A stretch of DNA of 64,000 nucleotides from Microbulbifer pacificus (GCF_002959965.1 NZ_PREV01000026.1:379501-443500); one strand, 5' to 3'. Shown: positions 1-11,435, numbered from the stretch's first letter. The notes: generated by a model not told the origin, from the letters alone. Numbers and translations: made by a program.

Positions 1-880
1 ACTCGGCCAACAGCGTGTGCAGAAAGCTCTCCTGCTTTTTACCGCGCTGCCCGATCAGCCACTCGCACAAGTTCAGCCCCGGCACCAGATCAAATTCCAC
101 GGGCATGCCTTCTTTCCAATGGCTGGAAATCTGCAACACCGATGGCCCCGAGAGGCCTTTGTGGGTAAACAGCATCTGCTCGTGAAAGCTGCCATCGCCA
201 CAGCGGGCGGTGACCGCCAGGGAAGTACCCGGTAACTCCTTCTGACGCTCCAGCGAACGTTTTTTCAGGGTAAAAGGCACCAGCGCCGCACGGGTGGGCA
301 CGATGCTGTGGCCGAACTGGCGGGCTATGTCGTAACCAAAACCGGTTGCGCCCATGGTGGGAATCGACAGGCCGCCGGTGGCGATCACCAGGGATTCACA
401 CACCACTTTTCCGAGAGACGTGTGCACTTCAAAACCTTTCCTCCTGCTCTCATTCGCAAGAGGTTCGATACGCTGAATTTCACAGCGGGTACGAATCTGA
501 GCTTTGGCCTCGCGGCACTCGGCGAGCAACAGATCGACGATATCCCGGGATTTGTTGTCGCAGAACAGCTGGCCGAGGGTTTTCTCGTGGTAGGGGATTC
601 CGTGCTTTTCCACCAGCGCAATAAAATCCCACTGGGTGTAGCGGGCCAGGGCGGATTTACAGAAGTGGGGATTTTCGCTGTAGAAATTGTCCGGTGCGGT
701 GTACAGGTTGGTGAAATTGCAGCGGCCGCCGCCGGACATCAGGATTTTTTTGCCGACCCGGTTCGCGTGGTCCAGCACCAGTACACTGCGGCCGCGCTTG
801 CCCGCCACCGAGGCGCACATCAGGCCGGCGGCGCCGGCGCCGATGATCAGTACATCGGCCTGGGTGGGGAAGTCGGTCAT
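1..880 (-). CDS. HI0933/YhiN-family flavoprotein (NAD(P)/FAD-dependent oxidoreductase), 3' end outside window
   Basis: The minus-strand reading frame starts with ATG at 880 and runs off the left edge, giving about 293 residues. The N-terminus reads MTDFPTQADVLIIGAGAAGL, a dinucleotide-binding Rossmann motif (GxGxxG), and at about residues 42-56 it carries the family signature KKILMSGGGRCNFTN. This is the YhiN/HI0933 family of putative BaiN-like flavoproteins that bind FAD; the physiological substrate is not established. The family is usually about 390-400 residues, so roughly a quarter is missing. It lies 14 bp downstream of dcd on the same strand, so the two are probably co-transcribed. Family assignment is firm; the function is not known. 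Confidence 0.9.
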   Translation of the reverse strand, partial: MTDFPTQADVLIIGAGAAGLMCASVAGKRGRSVLVLDHANRVGKKILMSGGGRCNFTNLYTAPDNFYSENPHFCKSALARYTQWDFIALVEKHGIPYHEKTLGQLFCDNKSRDIVDLLLAECREAKAQIRTRCEIQRIEPLANESRRKGFEVHTSLGKVVCESLVIATGGLSIPTMGATGFGYDIARQFGHSIVPTRAALVPFTLKKRSLERQKELPGTSLAVTARCGDGSFHEQMLFTHKGLSGPSVLQISSHWKEGMPVEFDLVPGLNLCEWLIGQRGKKQESFLHTLLAE

Positions 881-894
881 TGTCGAGTATCAGA

Positions 895-1464
895 TCAGGT
901 CTTCGGCAGAGTCACACCGCGCTGGCCCTGGTATTTGCCGCCGCGATCCTTGTAAGACACATCACAAATCTCATCAGACTCGAAGAACAGCATCTGCGCC
1001 ACGCCTTCGTTGGCATAGATCTTCGCCGGCAGGTTAGTGGTATTAGAGAATTCCAGCGTCACATGCCCTTCCCACTCCGGTTCCAGCGGGGTCACGTTGA
1101 CGATGATGCCGCAGCGCGCGTAGGTGGACTTGCCCAGGCAGATGGTCAACACCGAGCGCGGTATACGGAAGTACTCCACGGTACGGGCGAGTGCAAAGGA
1201 GTTTGGCGGAATAATGCAGTAGTCGCCTTCCACATCCACAAAGCTGTCCTGGTCGAACGCCTTGGGGTCTACGGTGGCGGAATGCACGTTGGTGAAAATC
1301 TTGAACTCGCTGGCGCAGCGCACATCGTAGCCGTAACTGGACGTGCCGTAGGAAATCAGCCGGTCGCCGGATTGCCCGTGACGAACCTGGCCCGGCTCGA
1401 AGGGCTCGATCATGCCCTCGTTCTCAGCCATGCGGCGAATCCACTTATCGGATTTGATGCTCAC
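895..1464 (-). CDS. dcd: dCTP deaminase
   Basis: The 189-residue product begins [19 protein letters not shown], close to the Dcd family length (about 190). It deaminates dCTP to dUTP plus ammonia, feeding dTTP synthesis through dUTPase, in the cytoplasm as a homotrimer. The conserved block [20 protein letters not shown] and the following [20 protein letters not shown] are typical of Dcd and contain the catalytic glutamate region. It is divergent from imuA; the 232 bp between them carries the imuA SOS promoter. It reads toward the YhiN-like gene 14 bp downstream. The identification is secure from motif, length and start. Confidence 0.97.
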   Translation of the reverse strand: MSIKSDKWIRRMAENEGMIEPFEPGQVRHGQSGDRLISYGTSSYGYDVRCASEFKIFTNVHSATVDPKAFDQDSFVDVEGDYCIIPPNSFALARTVEYFRIPRSVLTICLGKSTYARCGIIVNVTPLEPEWEGHVTLEFSNTTNLPAKIYANEGVAQMLFFESDEICDVSYKDRGGKYQGQRGVTLPKT

Positions 1465-1587
1465 CCTGCCCCCTCGCTTCTCACAAATGTCTGGTCATAA
1501 AAAAGAGGCGGAATCATAGCCGTTTTGCCCTGTGCAAAAAAGTGTCAGACATTGCGACCACCCCCTCGCCCCGCCCCATATCCACGC

Positions 1588-1645
1588 TTGCCGACCCTGG
1601 ATAACTACTGTATAAATTACCAGTACACACTGTATAGGTAACCAG
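1588..1645 (+). promoter_or_regulatory. SOS promoter of imuA-imuB-dnaE2 with two LexA boxes
   Basis: Two 16 bp CTG-N10-CAG operators occur in tandem: CTGTATAAATTACCAG at 1608-1623 and CTGTATAGGTAACCAG at 1630-1645, 22 bp apart start to start, about two helical turns. Both fit the gammaproteobacterial LexA consensus. A sigma-70 promoter is visible as TTGCCG (1588-1593), a 17 bp spacer and TATAAA (1611-1616), so box 1 covers the -10 element and LexA binding would block initiation. The operators are seen directly; repression by LexA is inferred. Confidence 0.88.
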
Positions 1646-1696
1646 TGGTCCCGAGTTGAACAGCCTGTTAAACAGCCAGCGCGGAGCGAACCGATC

Positions 1697-2413
1697 GTGA
1701 ACAATGCCGAAAACCTTATGCAAAACAAGCAGTTGAGTGAGCAGGCCGCCGGCCAGCCGGCACAGCCACTGCAACAGCTGCTGACCCGGCCGGATATCTG
1801 GCAGCTGGCCAACCGTCAGCGTCAGCCCCGTACCGGCATCAGCACCGGCTACCGCGGTCTCGATGCATTGCTCGCCAGTCACGGCTGGCCCCGCGGCGCC
1901 AGCACCGAGCTGCTGGTGGACAAGGCCGGTATCGGCGAGATCAACCTGATCCTCCCCGCACTGGCAGAGATGACCCGGCAAAACCGCATGGTGATCCTGA
2001 TCAACCCGCCCCACATCCCCTACGCACCCGCTCTGGCGCAGGCCGGGGTACAGTTGGAAAAACTGTTGCTGCTGCACCCCCGCGGCCAGCGGGACCAGCT
2101 GTGGGCGGCAGAACAGGCCCTGCAGTCCGGCGCCTGCGGTGCACTGGTCAGCTGGCAGGGCAAGGAAGTACTGGCAGACAAGGATCTGCGACGTCTGCAA
2201 CTCGCCGCCCGCGAAGGGGATTGCCTGCACTTCCACTTCCGCCCCGGCTCCAGCGCCAGCAGCCCCTCCCCCGCCGCCCTGCGCCTGCAACTGCACAGCG
2301 ACGGCGAGCAGCTGGCCCTGCAACTGTTGAAGCAACTGAACGGCAAGTCCGGCCAGCGCCTGCACCTGGCCCGCAACCCGGACCTGACCCGCAGGGATCA
2401 ACCCCTGCACTGA
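1697..2413 (+). CDS. imuA: ImuA, RecA-like mutasome accessory protein
   Basis: The 238-residue product resembles ImuA (SulA/RecA-fold protein) of the SOS-induced ImuA-ImuB-DnaE2 mutasome, which performs error-prone translesion synthesis. The segment TGYRGLDALLASHGWPRGAS followed by TELLVDKAGIGEINLILPAL matches the degenerate RecA-like core, without a canonical Walker A lysine motif. The start used here is GTG at 1697, with GGAG ten bases upstream; an ATG at 1718 is the alternative. It follows the two LexA boxes and precedes imuB. The role is inferred from family and gene order. Confidence 0.88.
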   Translation: MNNAENLMQNKQLSEQAAGQPAQPLQQLLTRPDIWQLANRQRQPRTGISTGYRGLDALLASHGWPRGASTELLVDKAGIGEINLILPALAEMTRQNRMVILINPPHIPYAPALAQAGVQLEKLLLLHPRGQRDQLWAAEQALQSGACGALVSWQGKEVLADKDLRRLQLAAREGDCLHFHFRPGSSASSPSPAALRLQLHSDGEQLALQLLKQLNGKSGQRLHLARNPDLTRRDQPLH

Positions 2414-2452
2414 CCGCCGGGAACATCAAGCCCCCGCTGCCCCAAACCACCC

Positions 2453-2520
2453 GTAGGAGCCTGCTTGCAGGCGAACAGGAGAAGTACGCAGTAGCCTTCG
2501 CCTGCAACCAGGCTCCTACA
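2453..2520. repeat. Inverted pair of GTAG-type REP elements between imuA and imuB
   Basis: The arm at 2453-2475 reads GTAGGAGCCTGCTTGCAGGC and continues GAA; its near inverse lies at 2497-2519, separated by 21 bp. Each half has the GTAG tetranucleotide followed by an imperfect palindrome, as in REP sequences of pseudomonads and relatives. Other copies in this window are at 22091-22120, 23688-23710 and 31403-31460. As a paired (BIME-like) element it would form a stable hairpin in the imuA-imuB mRNA. Confidence 0.85.
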
Positions 2521-2541
2521 AATGCGAATCAGGAATCGACA

Positions 2542-4047
2542 ATGCTCTGGCTCTGCATCCAACTGCCCAAACTCCCGCTGGAAGCCCTCACCCGCGCCCA
2601 CCGCGCCGGTGACACCGCACCCGTGGCCGTTTCCCAGAGCAACCTGATCATCGAATCCAACCCTGCCGCCAGCGCCCTCAACATAGAACCGGGGCTCAGC
2701 ATTGCCACCGCCTGCGCCTACTGCCCGGGCCTGCAACTGCTGGAGCGGGATACCGAACGCGAGGCACAGCTGCTGCAACAACTGGCCCAGTGGGCCTACG
2801 GTTTTACTCCGGTGGTCTCCCCCCGCACGGGCAATCCCGACAGCAAAGCCCAGAGTGAGTCACCCGCGTGCCTGTTCCTGGAACTCGGCGGCAGCCTCAA
2901 GGCCCAGGGTGGCCTCGCGCCCCTGCTGCAACAGCTCGGCAAGGAGCTGCACAAAATGCGTATCACCCACCAGATGGGCCTCGGCCACAGCCCCAGCGCC
3001 GCCCACCTGCTCAGCCAGCTGCCGGAGCACCGCCAGTGGCTGGCACAAACCAGTACCCCGCCCACACCACAGCAGTGGAAGCAGTGGATCAGTTTCGCCC
3101 CCAGCAAACTGCTCGACTGCAGCAACAAAGCCATCGCCAAACTCTATGCCTGTGGCATAAAACGGGTCAGCCAGCTGCTGGCAGTCCCCCTGTCTGAAGT
3201 AGGCAACCGCTTTGGGCGCGACTTTATCAACTACCTCGCCCGCCTCAATGGCTCACGCCCAGACCCGGTGCCCGGCTACCAGCCCCCCGCAGAGTTTCAC
3301 AGCGAACTCTTGTTCCCCAGCCCTCTGGATAACAGCGAGCAGCTGCTATTTCCCGCCGGCCGTCTGGTGCGGGAGCTCTGCCGGCAATTGCAGCGGCGTC
3401 AGCTGTACAGCCCGGCTCTGTACTGGGTGCTGGACTATGGAAGCCGTGGTAGCGAGGAAGTGAACGTGGAGCTGTCACGCCCGCTGTTCGACCCCCAGCG
3501 GCTGATCGCGCTGACCAAGTTGCAGCTGGAGCGGGTGAAACTGAAAGAGCCGGTACAGGCGCTGGCACTCCGCTGTAAACAGCTGCGCCCACTGGAAACA
3601 AAAATGTTGCGAGAAGATTTTTTCGAAGAGGGCGGCAGCCAGCACGAAAGTTACCAACTGATCGACAAACTCAGAGCCCGCCTCGGCCACCAGGCGCTCT
3701 CCGGGATAACACTCAAGGAAAGCTACCTGCCCGAGCAGGCCTGGACCAGCGCCGATAGCCTGAGCCTGCAAAGCAAACGGCACGGGCACCAACTGCACCC
3801 GCTCAGTGCCCCCCGCCCCAGTTGGCTGCTGGCACGCCCGGACCGAATCCAGCAGCGGGAACACAGCCTGTTTTACGACGGTGAACTGCAGTTATTGCAG
3901 GGCCCGGAGCGCATCGACGGCTACTGGTGGCAACACCACCGCCACGCCCGCGACTACTACATCGCCCGCGGTCCCCAGGGCAGTTTGTACTGGGTATTTC
4001 AGGACCTGACGTCAGAGGACTGGTTTCTGCATGGGGTTTACTCCTGA
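2542..4047 (+). CDS. imuB: ImuB, Y-family polymerase-like mutasome protein
   Basis: The 501-residue product starts at ATG 2542 (MLWLCIQLPKLPLEALTRAH). ImuB proteins have a Y-family DNA polymerase fold but lack catalytic acidic residues and act as a bridge between the beta clamp, ImuA and DnaE2. Consistent with that, the N-terminus has LWLCIQLP where active Y-family enzymes carry an aspartate. The central part (about residues 185-260) has the helix-hairpin-helix and little-finger type sequence KRVSQLLAVPLSEVGNRFG. It lies 128 bp after imuA, separated by an REP pair, and 66 bp before dnaE2. The reading frame is open well upstream, but similarity begins at this ATG. Confidence 0.92.
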   Translation: MLWLCIQLPKLPLEALTRAHRAGDTAPVAVSQSNLIIESNPAASALNIEPGLSIATACAYCPGLQLLERDTEREAQLLQQLAQWAYGFTPVVSPRTGNPDSKAQSESPACLFLELGGSLKAQGGLAPLLQQLGKELHKMRITHQMGLGHSPSAAHLLSQLPEHRQWLAQTSTPPTPQQWKQWISFAPSKLLDCSNKAIAKLYACGIKRVSQLLAVPLSEVGNRFGRDFINYLARLNGSRPDPVPGYQPPAEFHSELLFPSPLDNSEQLLFPAGRLVRELCRQLQRRQLYSPALYWVLDYGSRGSEEVNVELSRPLFDPQRLIALTKLQLERVKLKEPVQALALRCKQLRPLETKMLREDFFEEGGSQHESYQLIDKLRARLGHQALSGITLKESYLPEQAWTSADSLSLQSKRHGHQLHPLSAPRPSWLLARPDRIQQREHSLFYDGELQLLQGPERIDGYWWQHHRHARDYYIARGPQGSLYWVFQDLTSEDWFLHGVYS

Positions 4048-4113
4048 TCGTTTTTCCCGGTCTCTTCCCCATGCCGTTTTCACAAAATCCGACACCGCAT
4101 ATTTTCGCAGGCC

Positions 4114-7188
<3,075 letters not shown>

Positions 7189-7218
7189 TCTAGTGGCCCC
7201 AAGTACCCGGCAAGCGGG

Positions 7219-9075
7219 CTACCCGGCTGGAATTTCACCGGGCACCGGAGGCACCCTGGCATCCGATGATTCTGACACTTCCTCCGGCGCGATCAGGCTG
7301 ACAATTTGCCAGTCCGCCTCAAGCGCTAACTCGTCGGAAATAGTGCAGATATGGATTTTCCCATGTGGATCCACCGCGTACAGACGCGTGGCGCGATTGC
7401 CGTATGTCTTGTAGTAATCGTCGAGCGTAAAGGACTCCGTCAGGCGTGTGGTCCGAATCACCGCCCCTTTCGCCACCAGGCTGGCAAGGCGGCCGTAGGT
7501 AGCGTTCTCGGAAAACAGAGCCAGTTTTTCTCGATATTCCTGCGACATCCGGTGGCTGGCCCGCCCCTCCTGCACCCCCTCGCGCAAACCGAGCACCGTG
7601 TCCTTTCCGAGCACATGCTCGTAGTGGTATGTCACCAGCGGATTGAGCTGCCGGTAGGGAGACAGCACCAGCACCTTGCCCACGGCGGACAGATCCATCG
7701 TCAGGCTCGCGTGCTCCGAAATCGGATTGCCGTAATACGTGGGGATATTTTCCATGCGCGCCTCACGGATAGCGTCCCAGTTGGTATCGGCGATCCGCAC
7801 GGAGACCCCCTTATCCATCAGATCCTTCGCCAGCATGCGCGCGAACTTACCGCCACCAAAAATGAGATAGCCGCTGGGGAAGGGGGCGCGGACACCCAGC
7901 AGCTTCGCCACCGTCTTCGACGTCAGGCTCTGCAGAACCACCGTGGCGATAATCACCAGAAAAACCAGCGGCACCAGCAGCTCGGATTTTGGCAGCCCAA
8001 GGGTATCGAGCTTCAGGGCAAACAAGGCGGACACCGCCGCGGCCACAATACCCCGCGGCGCAATCCAACTGAGCATGGCCAGCTCACGCCAGCTCAAACC
8101 GGAGCCGGGCGACGACAGGAAAACCCCCACAGGTCGGGCCACAAACATAATCGCCGCCAGCACCAGCAGCGACCCCCACCCCAGCTGTGCCAGGGTAAAA
8201 AACTCCAGCCGCGCCGCCAGCAATATAAACAGCGCGGAAATCAGCAGCACACTCAGGGTTTCCTTGAACTCCAGAATGTCATCGACATCCAGGTTCTTCA
8301 TGTTCGCCATCCAGATGCCCATCACCGTCACCGTCAGAAGACCCGACTCGTGCGTCATCAGGTTGGAGGCGGCGAAGGCCCCAAGCATCAGGGTCAGCAC
8401 TGCGGTATTACGCAGATAGTGCGGCACCCAGTTTTTCCTGAGTAATGCCCCCAGGAAATAACCCATCAGGGAGCCAACCCCGAAACCGATCACAACCACC
8501 TTCAGGAAAGTGAGCAGCGCATGTTCAAACGCACCGTGAGACGCGACGATATATTCATACACCAGCACCGCCAGCAGCGCGCCCACAGGATCGATCACAA
8601 TGCCCTCCCAGCGGAGGATATTGGAGATCCGCGCATTGGGCCGCACCGAGCGCAGCATCGGTACGATTACCGTGGGCCCGGTCACCGTAACAATCGCACC
8701 GAACAGCGCGGCCAGATGCAGCGGCATCCCAAGCGCGTAATGCGCCGCGGGCGTAGCGATCAGCCAGGTCACCAGTACACCCACCGAGCACAGATTGCGC
8801 ACCATCGTGCCGTGCCCGGCAATATCAGAGAACTTGAGCGTCAGCGCCCCCTCAAACAGGATGATCGCCACCGCCAGCGACACGACAGGAAAAAGCAGAT
8901 CACCGAACAACGCATCCGGATCGAGCACCCCAGCAATCGGCCCGAGCACAAGGCCCGCCAGTAACAGCGGAAGAATGGCCGGCAACTTCAACCGGTAAGC
9001 AAGAAACTGGCAGGCAATTGAGACGAGCCCCACCAACACCAACAGTGCCATAGGGTTCGAGAAAATCTGTTCCAT
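7219..9075 (-). CDS. CPA1-type cation:proton antiporter with C-terminal TrkA-N domain
   Basis: The 618-residue product starts at MEQIFSNPMALLVLVGLVSI (ATG 9075). The first 400 or so residues form about 12 hydrophobic segments of a Na+/H+ or K+/H+ exchanger fold, with conserved VTVTGPTVIVPML and a buried IDPVGALLAVLVYEY stretch that carries the ion-binding aspartate. From about residue 405 a cytoplasmic Rossmann domain follows (GYLIFGGGKFARMLAKDLMD), a TrkA-N/RCK-like nucleotide sensor. It probably sits in the inner membrane and controls pH or cation homeostasis; the transported cation cannot be told from sequence. The gene converges with dnaE2. Confidence 0.88.
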   Translation of the reverse strand: MEQIFSNPMALLVLVGLVSIACQFLAYRLKLPAILPLLLAGLVLGPIAGVLDPDALFGDLLFPVVSLAVAIILFEGALTLKFSDIAGHGTMVRNLCSVGVLVTWLIATPAAHYALGMPLHLAALFGAIVTVTGPTVIVPMLRSVRPNARISNILRWEGIVIDPVGALLAVLVYEYIVASHGAFEHALLTFLKVVVIGFGVGSLMGYFLGALLRKNWVPHYLRNTAVLTLMLGAFAASNLMTHESGLLTVTVMGIWMANMKNLDVDDILEFKETLSVLLISALFILLAARLEFFTLAQLGWGSLLVLAAIMFVARPVGVFLSSPGSGLSWRELAMLSWIAPRGIVAAAVSALFALKLDTLGLPKSELLVPLVFLVIIATVVLQSLTSKTVAKLLGVRAPFPSGYLIFGGGKFARMLAKDLMDKGVSVRIADTNWDAIREARMENIPTYYGNPISEHASLTMDLSAVGKVLVLSPYRQLNPLVTYHYEHVLGKDTVLGLREGVQEGRASHRMSQEYREKLALFSENATYGRLASLVAKGAVIRTTRLTESFTLDDYYKTYGNRATRLYAVDPHGKIHICTISDELALEADWQIVSLIAPEEVSESSDARVPPVPGEIPAG

Positions 9076-9172
9076 AGAAAGCGCAGGCCAATTGCAATAA
9101 GAAATGACCCAGCAGGTTATAGACTGGCGAACCACCCGGCAAGCCGGGCCTTACTTCGTCAACTGGTGATCA

Positions 9173-9418
9173 CTAGTGCCGGTTATATTTGGCCTGCATA
9201 TACAACTGGTCTTTCAGACGCGCACGCTGGACCTTCAGTTCTTTGAAATGGTCATCATCCGTAGCCACACCCCGCTCCTCAAGACCACGAATCACCTTGT
9301 CCAGCTTGTGGTAATTGTCGCGGTCGTTCTTGAACTGGATACTGTCCTGGACCAGGTGGCGGATACTGTCGGCGAGATCGGGAAACTCGGTTTCCAGGGT
9401 GCGGGAAGGGATGGCCAT
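9173..9418 (-). CDS. YdcH/DUF465 family small protein
   Basis: This 81-residue protein has the DUF465 signature: an N-terminal EFPDLADSIRHLVQDSIQFK and a C-terminal KELKVQRARLKDQLYMQA, predicted as a helical hairpin or coiled coil rich in charges. Function is unknown; members are common in proteobacteria. It stands alone, 98 bp from the antiporter start and divergent from the MntA/HepT operon. Family assignment is good. Confidence 0.85.
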   Translation of the reverse strand: MAIPSRTLETEFPDLADSIRHLVQDSIQFKNDRDNYHKLDKVIRGLEERGVATDDDHFKELKVQRARLKDQLYMQAKYNRH

Positions 9419-9529
9419 TGGCAGTAGCTCCTTGTGATTGGTGCTTCATCGGCGAATTGTAGTCTCCGGGCAACAAGTAACCACAGGGTAAAGCCGCTCA
9501 ATACGCGCAATAAACAGCAGAAGTAGAGT

Positions 9530-9577
9530 TTGACCAACACCTTCCGACTTGACCCGCACGGTCAAATACCCTAGAAC
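9530..9577 (+). promoter_or_regulatory. Candidate promoter and operator of the mntA-hepT operon
   Basis: TTGACC (9549-9554), a 17 bp spacer and TAGAAC (9572-9577) form a plausible sigma-70 promoter 34 bp before mntA. The -35 element is the left arm of a perfect inverted repeat, TTGACC-CGCAC-GGTCAA (9549-9565), and a third TTGACC lies at 9530-9535, 19 bp upstream. Repeats over the -35 are typical of autoregulated toxin-antitoxin operons; binding by the antitoxin or complex is inferred. Confidence 0.5.
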
Positions 9578-9610
9578 ACCCTAACACCACCCACGAAAGA
9601 CTTAGCCAAT

Positions 9611-10027
9611 ATGACCACAGGCGCCGGGGACCGACAGCACGACTACCTGGAACAAATCCGCCGATTCCTGTCACAACAAGACGGCCTCGCCGCCGCCTGG
9701 CTTTACGGCTCCCGGGCCCGCGGGGAATACGGAGACAACAGCGATTTTGACATTGCCGTCGCCCTCAACAATTTCGAAAAAACTTACTCAGAACGCCGCC
9801 TACTGCCAGAAATCATGGCACAAGACCTCACCGCGCAACTGGGGCACCTCGTGCAAGTAGTCGATATCAGCCTTGCCCCGATCACCCTCGCCATCAATAT
9901 TCTCGAAGATGACCATCCGCTGTTGATCAAGGATGAATTGCGTTACTGCCGGGAAACCAACCGAATTTACGGACTCTGGAACGATCACTGCTGGCATAAG
10001 GCGGAAACGCACAAGGAAAAGGCATGA
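9611..10027 (+). CDS. mntA: MntA-type nucleotidyltransferase antitoxin
   Basis: This 138-residue protein belongs to the minimal nucleotidyltransferase (MNT) family. It carries the motif AAWLYGSRARGEYGDNSDFD: the GSRARG loop followed by the SDxD metal-binding pair, at about residues 34-52. Known MntA antitoxins AMPylate the HepT toxin to neutralise it. The stop codon overlaps the hepT start by 4 nt (ATGA), indicating translational coupling. All catalytic residues I can recognise are present. It has its own candidate promoter with inverted repeats directly upstream. Confidence 0.88.
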   Translation: MTTGAGDRQHDYLEQIRRFLSQQDGLAAAWLYGSRARGEYGDNSDFDIAVALNNFEKTYSERRLLPEIMAQDLTAQLGHLVQVVDISLAPITLAINILEDDHPLLIKDELRYCRETNRIYGLWNDHCWHKAETHKEKA

Positions 10028-10437
10028 ACTACCAAGCCTATTGCGATGCAATAAATGAACAAGTGGATATCCACTCAAGACTGCTAAAGCAGATCAGTGA
10101 AAAGCAGACCCTCGGGCTCCTGGAACGCACCGCTGCCGAACGCAGCCTGCAAATTCTTGTAGAAGCCGCCATTGGTGCCGCCAAACATACCAGTAGGAAG
10201 CTCAAGCTCCCGGAACGCACCGAGGCCGTCAGCAGCATTATTCAGTTACTGGAAAACCAGCCATTAGACGACGTAACCCCTCAAGAAATGAAAGGCGCCG
10301 TAGGCATGCGCAATGCCATTGTCCACGACTATCTGAACCTGGACTGGGAGCTGATACAGGAAGTGATCACTGAGAAGAAGTACCTGAAACTCGGGCAGTT
10401 CGTCAGGCACTGTTGCGTACTATTACTCCGCGACTAA
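10024..10437 (+). CDS. hepT: HepT-like HEPN ribonuclease toxin
   Basis: This 137-residue helical protein has the HEPN-domain catalytic motif RX4HXY in the C-terminal half, seen as RNAIVHDY at about residues 98-105. HepT toxins are RNases, and with MntA they form a type VII toxin-antitoxin pair in which the antitoxin adds AMP to the tyrosine of this motif. It starts inside the last codon of mntA. The motif is intact, so the toxin is predicted to be active. A transposase relic follows immediately. Confidence 0.88.
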   Translation: MNYQAYCDAINEQVDIHSRLLKQISEKQTLGLLERTAAERSLQILVEAAIGAAKHTSRKLKLPERTEAVSSIIQLLENQPLDDVTPQEMKGAVGMRNAIVHDYLNLDWELIQEVITEKKYLKLGQFVRHCCVLLLRD

Positions 10438-10439
10438 CC

Positions 10440-10815
10440 CGATCTACCAGCGACTGCAGTTCCTCATCTTCCGCCATCCGAGTCTTTATACGGCGCACGG
10501 GCCTTATACCGGCCACGGAACAACGGCCCGTCCCGCTTTTGCAGACGATTGAAACGCTGGGTTTAAACGCCATTAATAAATATGCCGCATCGCACGGCTG
10601 AGATTGCCTTCGGGGGTATGCAATAAAAGATGGTAGTGATTGCCCATCAGGCAATAGGCACGGACCTGAATGGAGAATCGTCGGTGCACCCCCGCCAGAG
10701 TGTCGAGGAACGCGGAAAAACAATCCGCATCGAGAAATGTGCTTTGCCGAGCTAGGCCGCGATTCATCACGTGGTACCAGGCTCCGGGGTATTCCAGTCG
10801 TAAAGGTCTGCTCAC
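10440..10815 (-). pseudogene. Degenerate REP-associated tyrosine transposase (RAYT)
   Basis: From ATG 10815 the frame reads MSRPLRLEYPGAWYHVMNRG and then the Y1 transposase motif GNHYHLLLHTPEGNLSRAMRH, the HUH core of IS200-like RAYTs. The frame is then broken near 10575: the next frame continues with ING, a stop codon, then TQRFNRLQKRDGPLFRGRYK, the usual downstream segment. After that the family sequence is missing, and what follows (VRRIKTRMAEDEELQSLVDR) looks like a RAYT C-terminus, implying an internal deletion. An intact RAYT has about 150-320 residues. It is therefore a frameshifted, deleted relic. Confidence 0.85.
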
Positions 10816-10913
10816 GAGGTTAAAAAGAGCTGAATTCTGTTATGTCGAGATTTGTCCCCTAATTTTTAATCTGACCTGACCCAGATTTGCTTCCGCTAAT
10901 CTAACCCCATAAC

Positions 10914-10941
10914 AAAAAACCCCGCGGATGCGGGGTTTTTC
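10914..10941 (-). terminator. Intrinsic terminator downstream of pilA
   Basis: A CCCCGC-GGAT-GCGGGG hairpin (10920-10935) is flanked by A-runs on the left and T-runs on the right, so it can work on both strands. It lies 48 bp beyond the pilA stop. Confidence 0.8.
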
Positions 10942-10988
10942 GATGACTAACTGTCAAAGTCAAGACTTAGCCACTAGCCTTCGGTTCT

Positions 10989-11435
10989 TTAGCTTACGGA
11001 ACAGTTAATTGAACGGCCCGCTGTAGTACAGCCAGTTCCGCTCATCACCCACTTAACAGCTTGGTTAGCGTTAATCGTAGGAGTAAGAGTTACTACCAAT
11101 TTGGTACCAGAAGTATCAGTAGCGGTAGTAGTCAAAGTTATAACACCATCAGCCACCGCAAGCTCATCAACGTAGTTGATAGTTGCACCAGCATTACCGG
11201 TTGCAATAGCTCCGCCGATACCATAAGCACCGGCATCACAGTCTCCCAAGTTGCCGCGCTCAGCAATGCAAAGAGAAATTGTGGTTTTATAAGATGCAAT
11301 ACCGGCAACTGCACCAGCTACCTTTGTACGCTGTTGGTAGTCAGAATATGCTGGCAGTGCTACAGCAGCCAGAATACCAATGATCGCAACAACGATCATC
11401 AATTCAATAAGAGTAAAGCCCTGTTGCTTTTTCAT
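10989..11435 (-). CDS. pilA: Type IV major pilin
   Basis: The 148-residue prepilin starts at ATG 11435 with GGAG ten bases upstream. The leader MKKQQG is followed by FTLIELMIVVAIIGILAAVA, the hallmark class III signal with Glu5 of the mature protein; cleavage is between G and F by PilD. The C-terminal globular part has four cysteines in two pairs (CIAERGNLGDC and GCTTAGRSINC), the last pair forming the usual disulfide loop. The gene lies divergent from pilB. A second in-frame start upstream would add 35 residues without leader character and is rejected. It is a structural pilus subunit for twitching, attachment and DNA uptake. Confidence 0.93.
   Translation of the reverse strand: MKKQQGFTLIELMIVVAIIGILAAVALPAYSDYQQRTKVAGAVAGIASYKTTISLCIAERGNLGDCDAGAYGIGGAIATGNAGATINYVDELAVADGVITLTTTATDTSGTKLVVTLTPTINANQAVKWVMSGTGCTTAGRSINCSVS

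Noticed and set aside
1514..2410. Long minus-strand frame opposite imuA
   Set aside because: It is low-complexity (Gln/Ala/Gly) and lies antisense to a gene with clear family similarity; no ribosome site.
2101..2541. In-frame extension upstream of imuB
   Set aside because: It overlaps imuA and the REP pair; family similarity begins only at ATG 2542.
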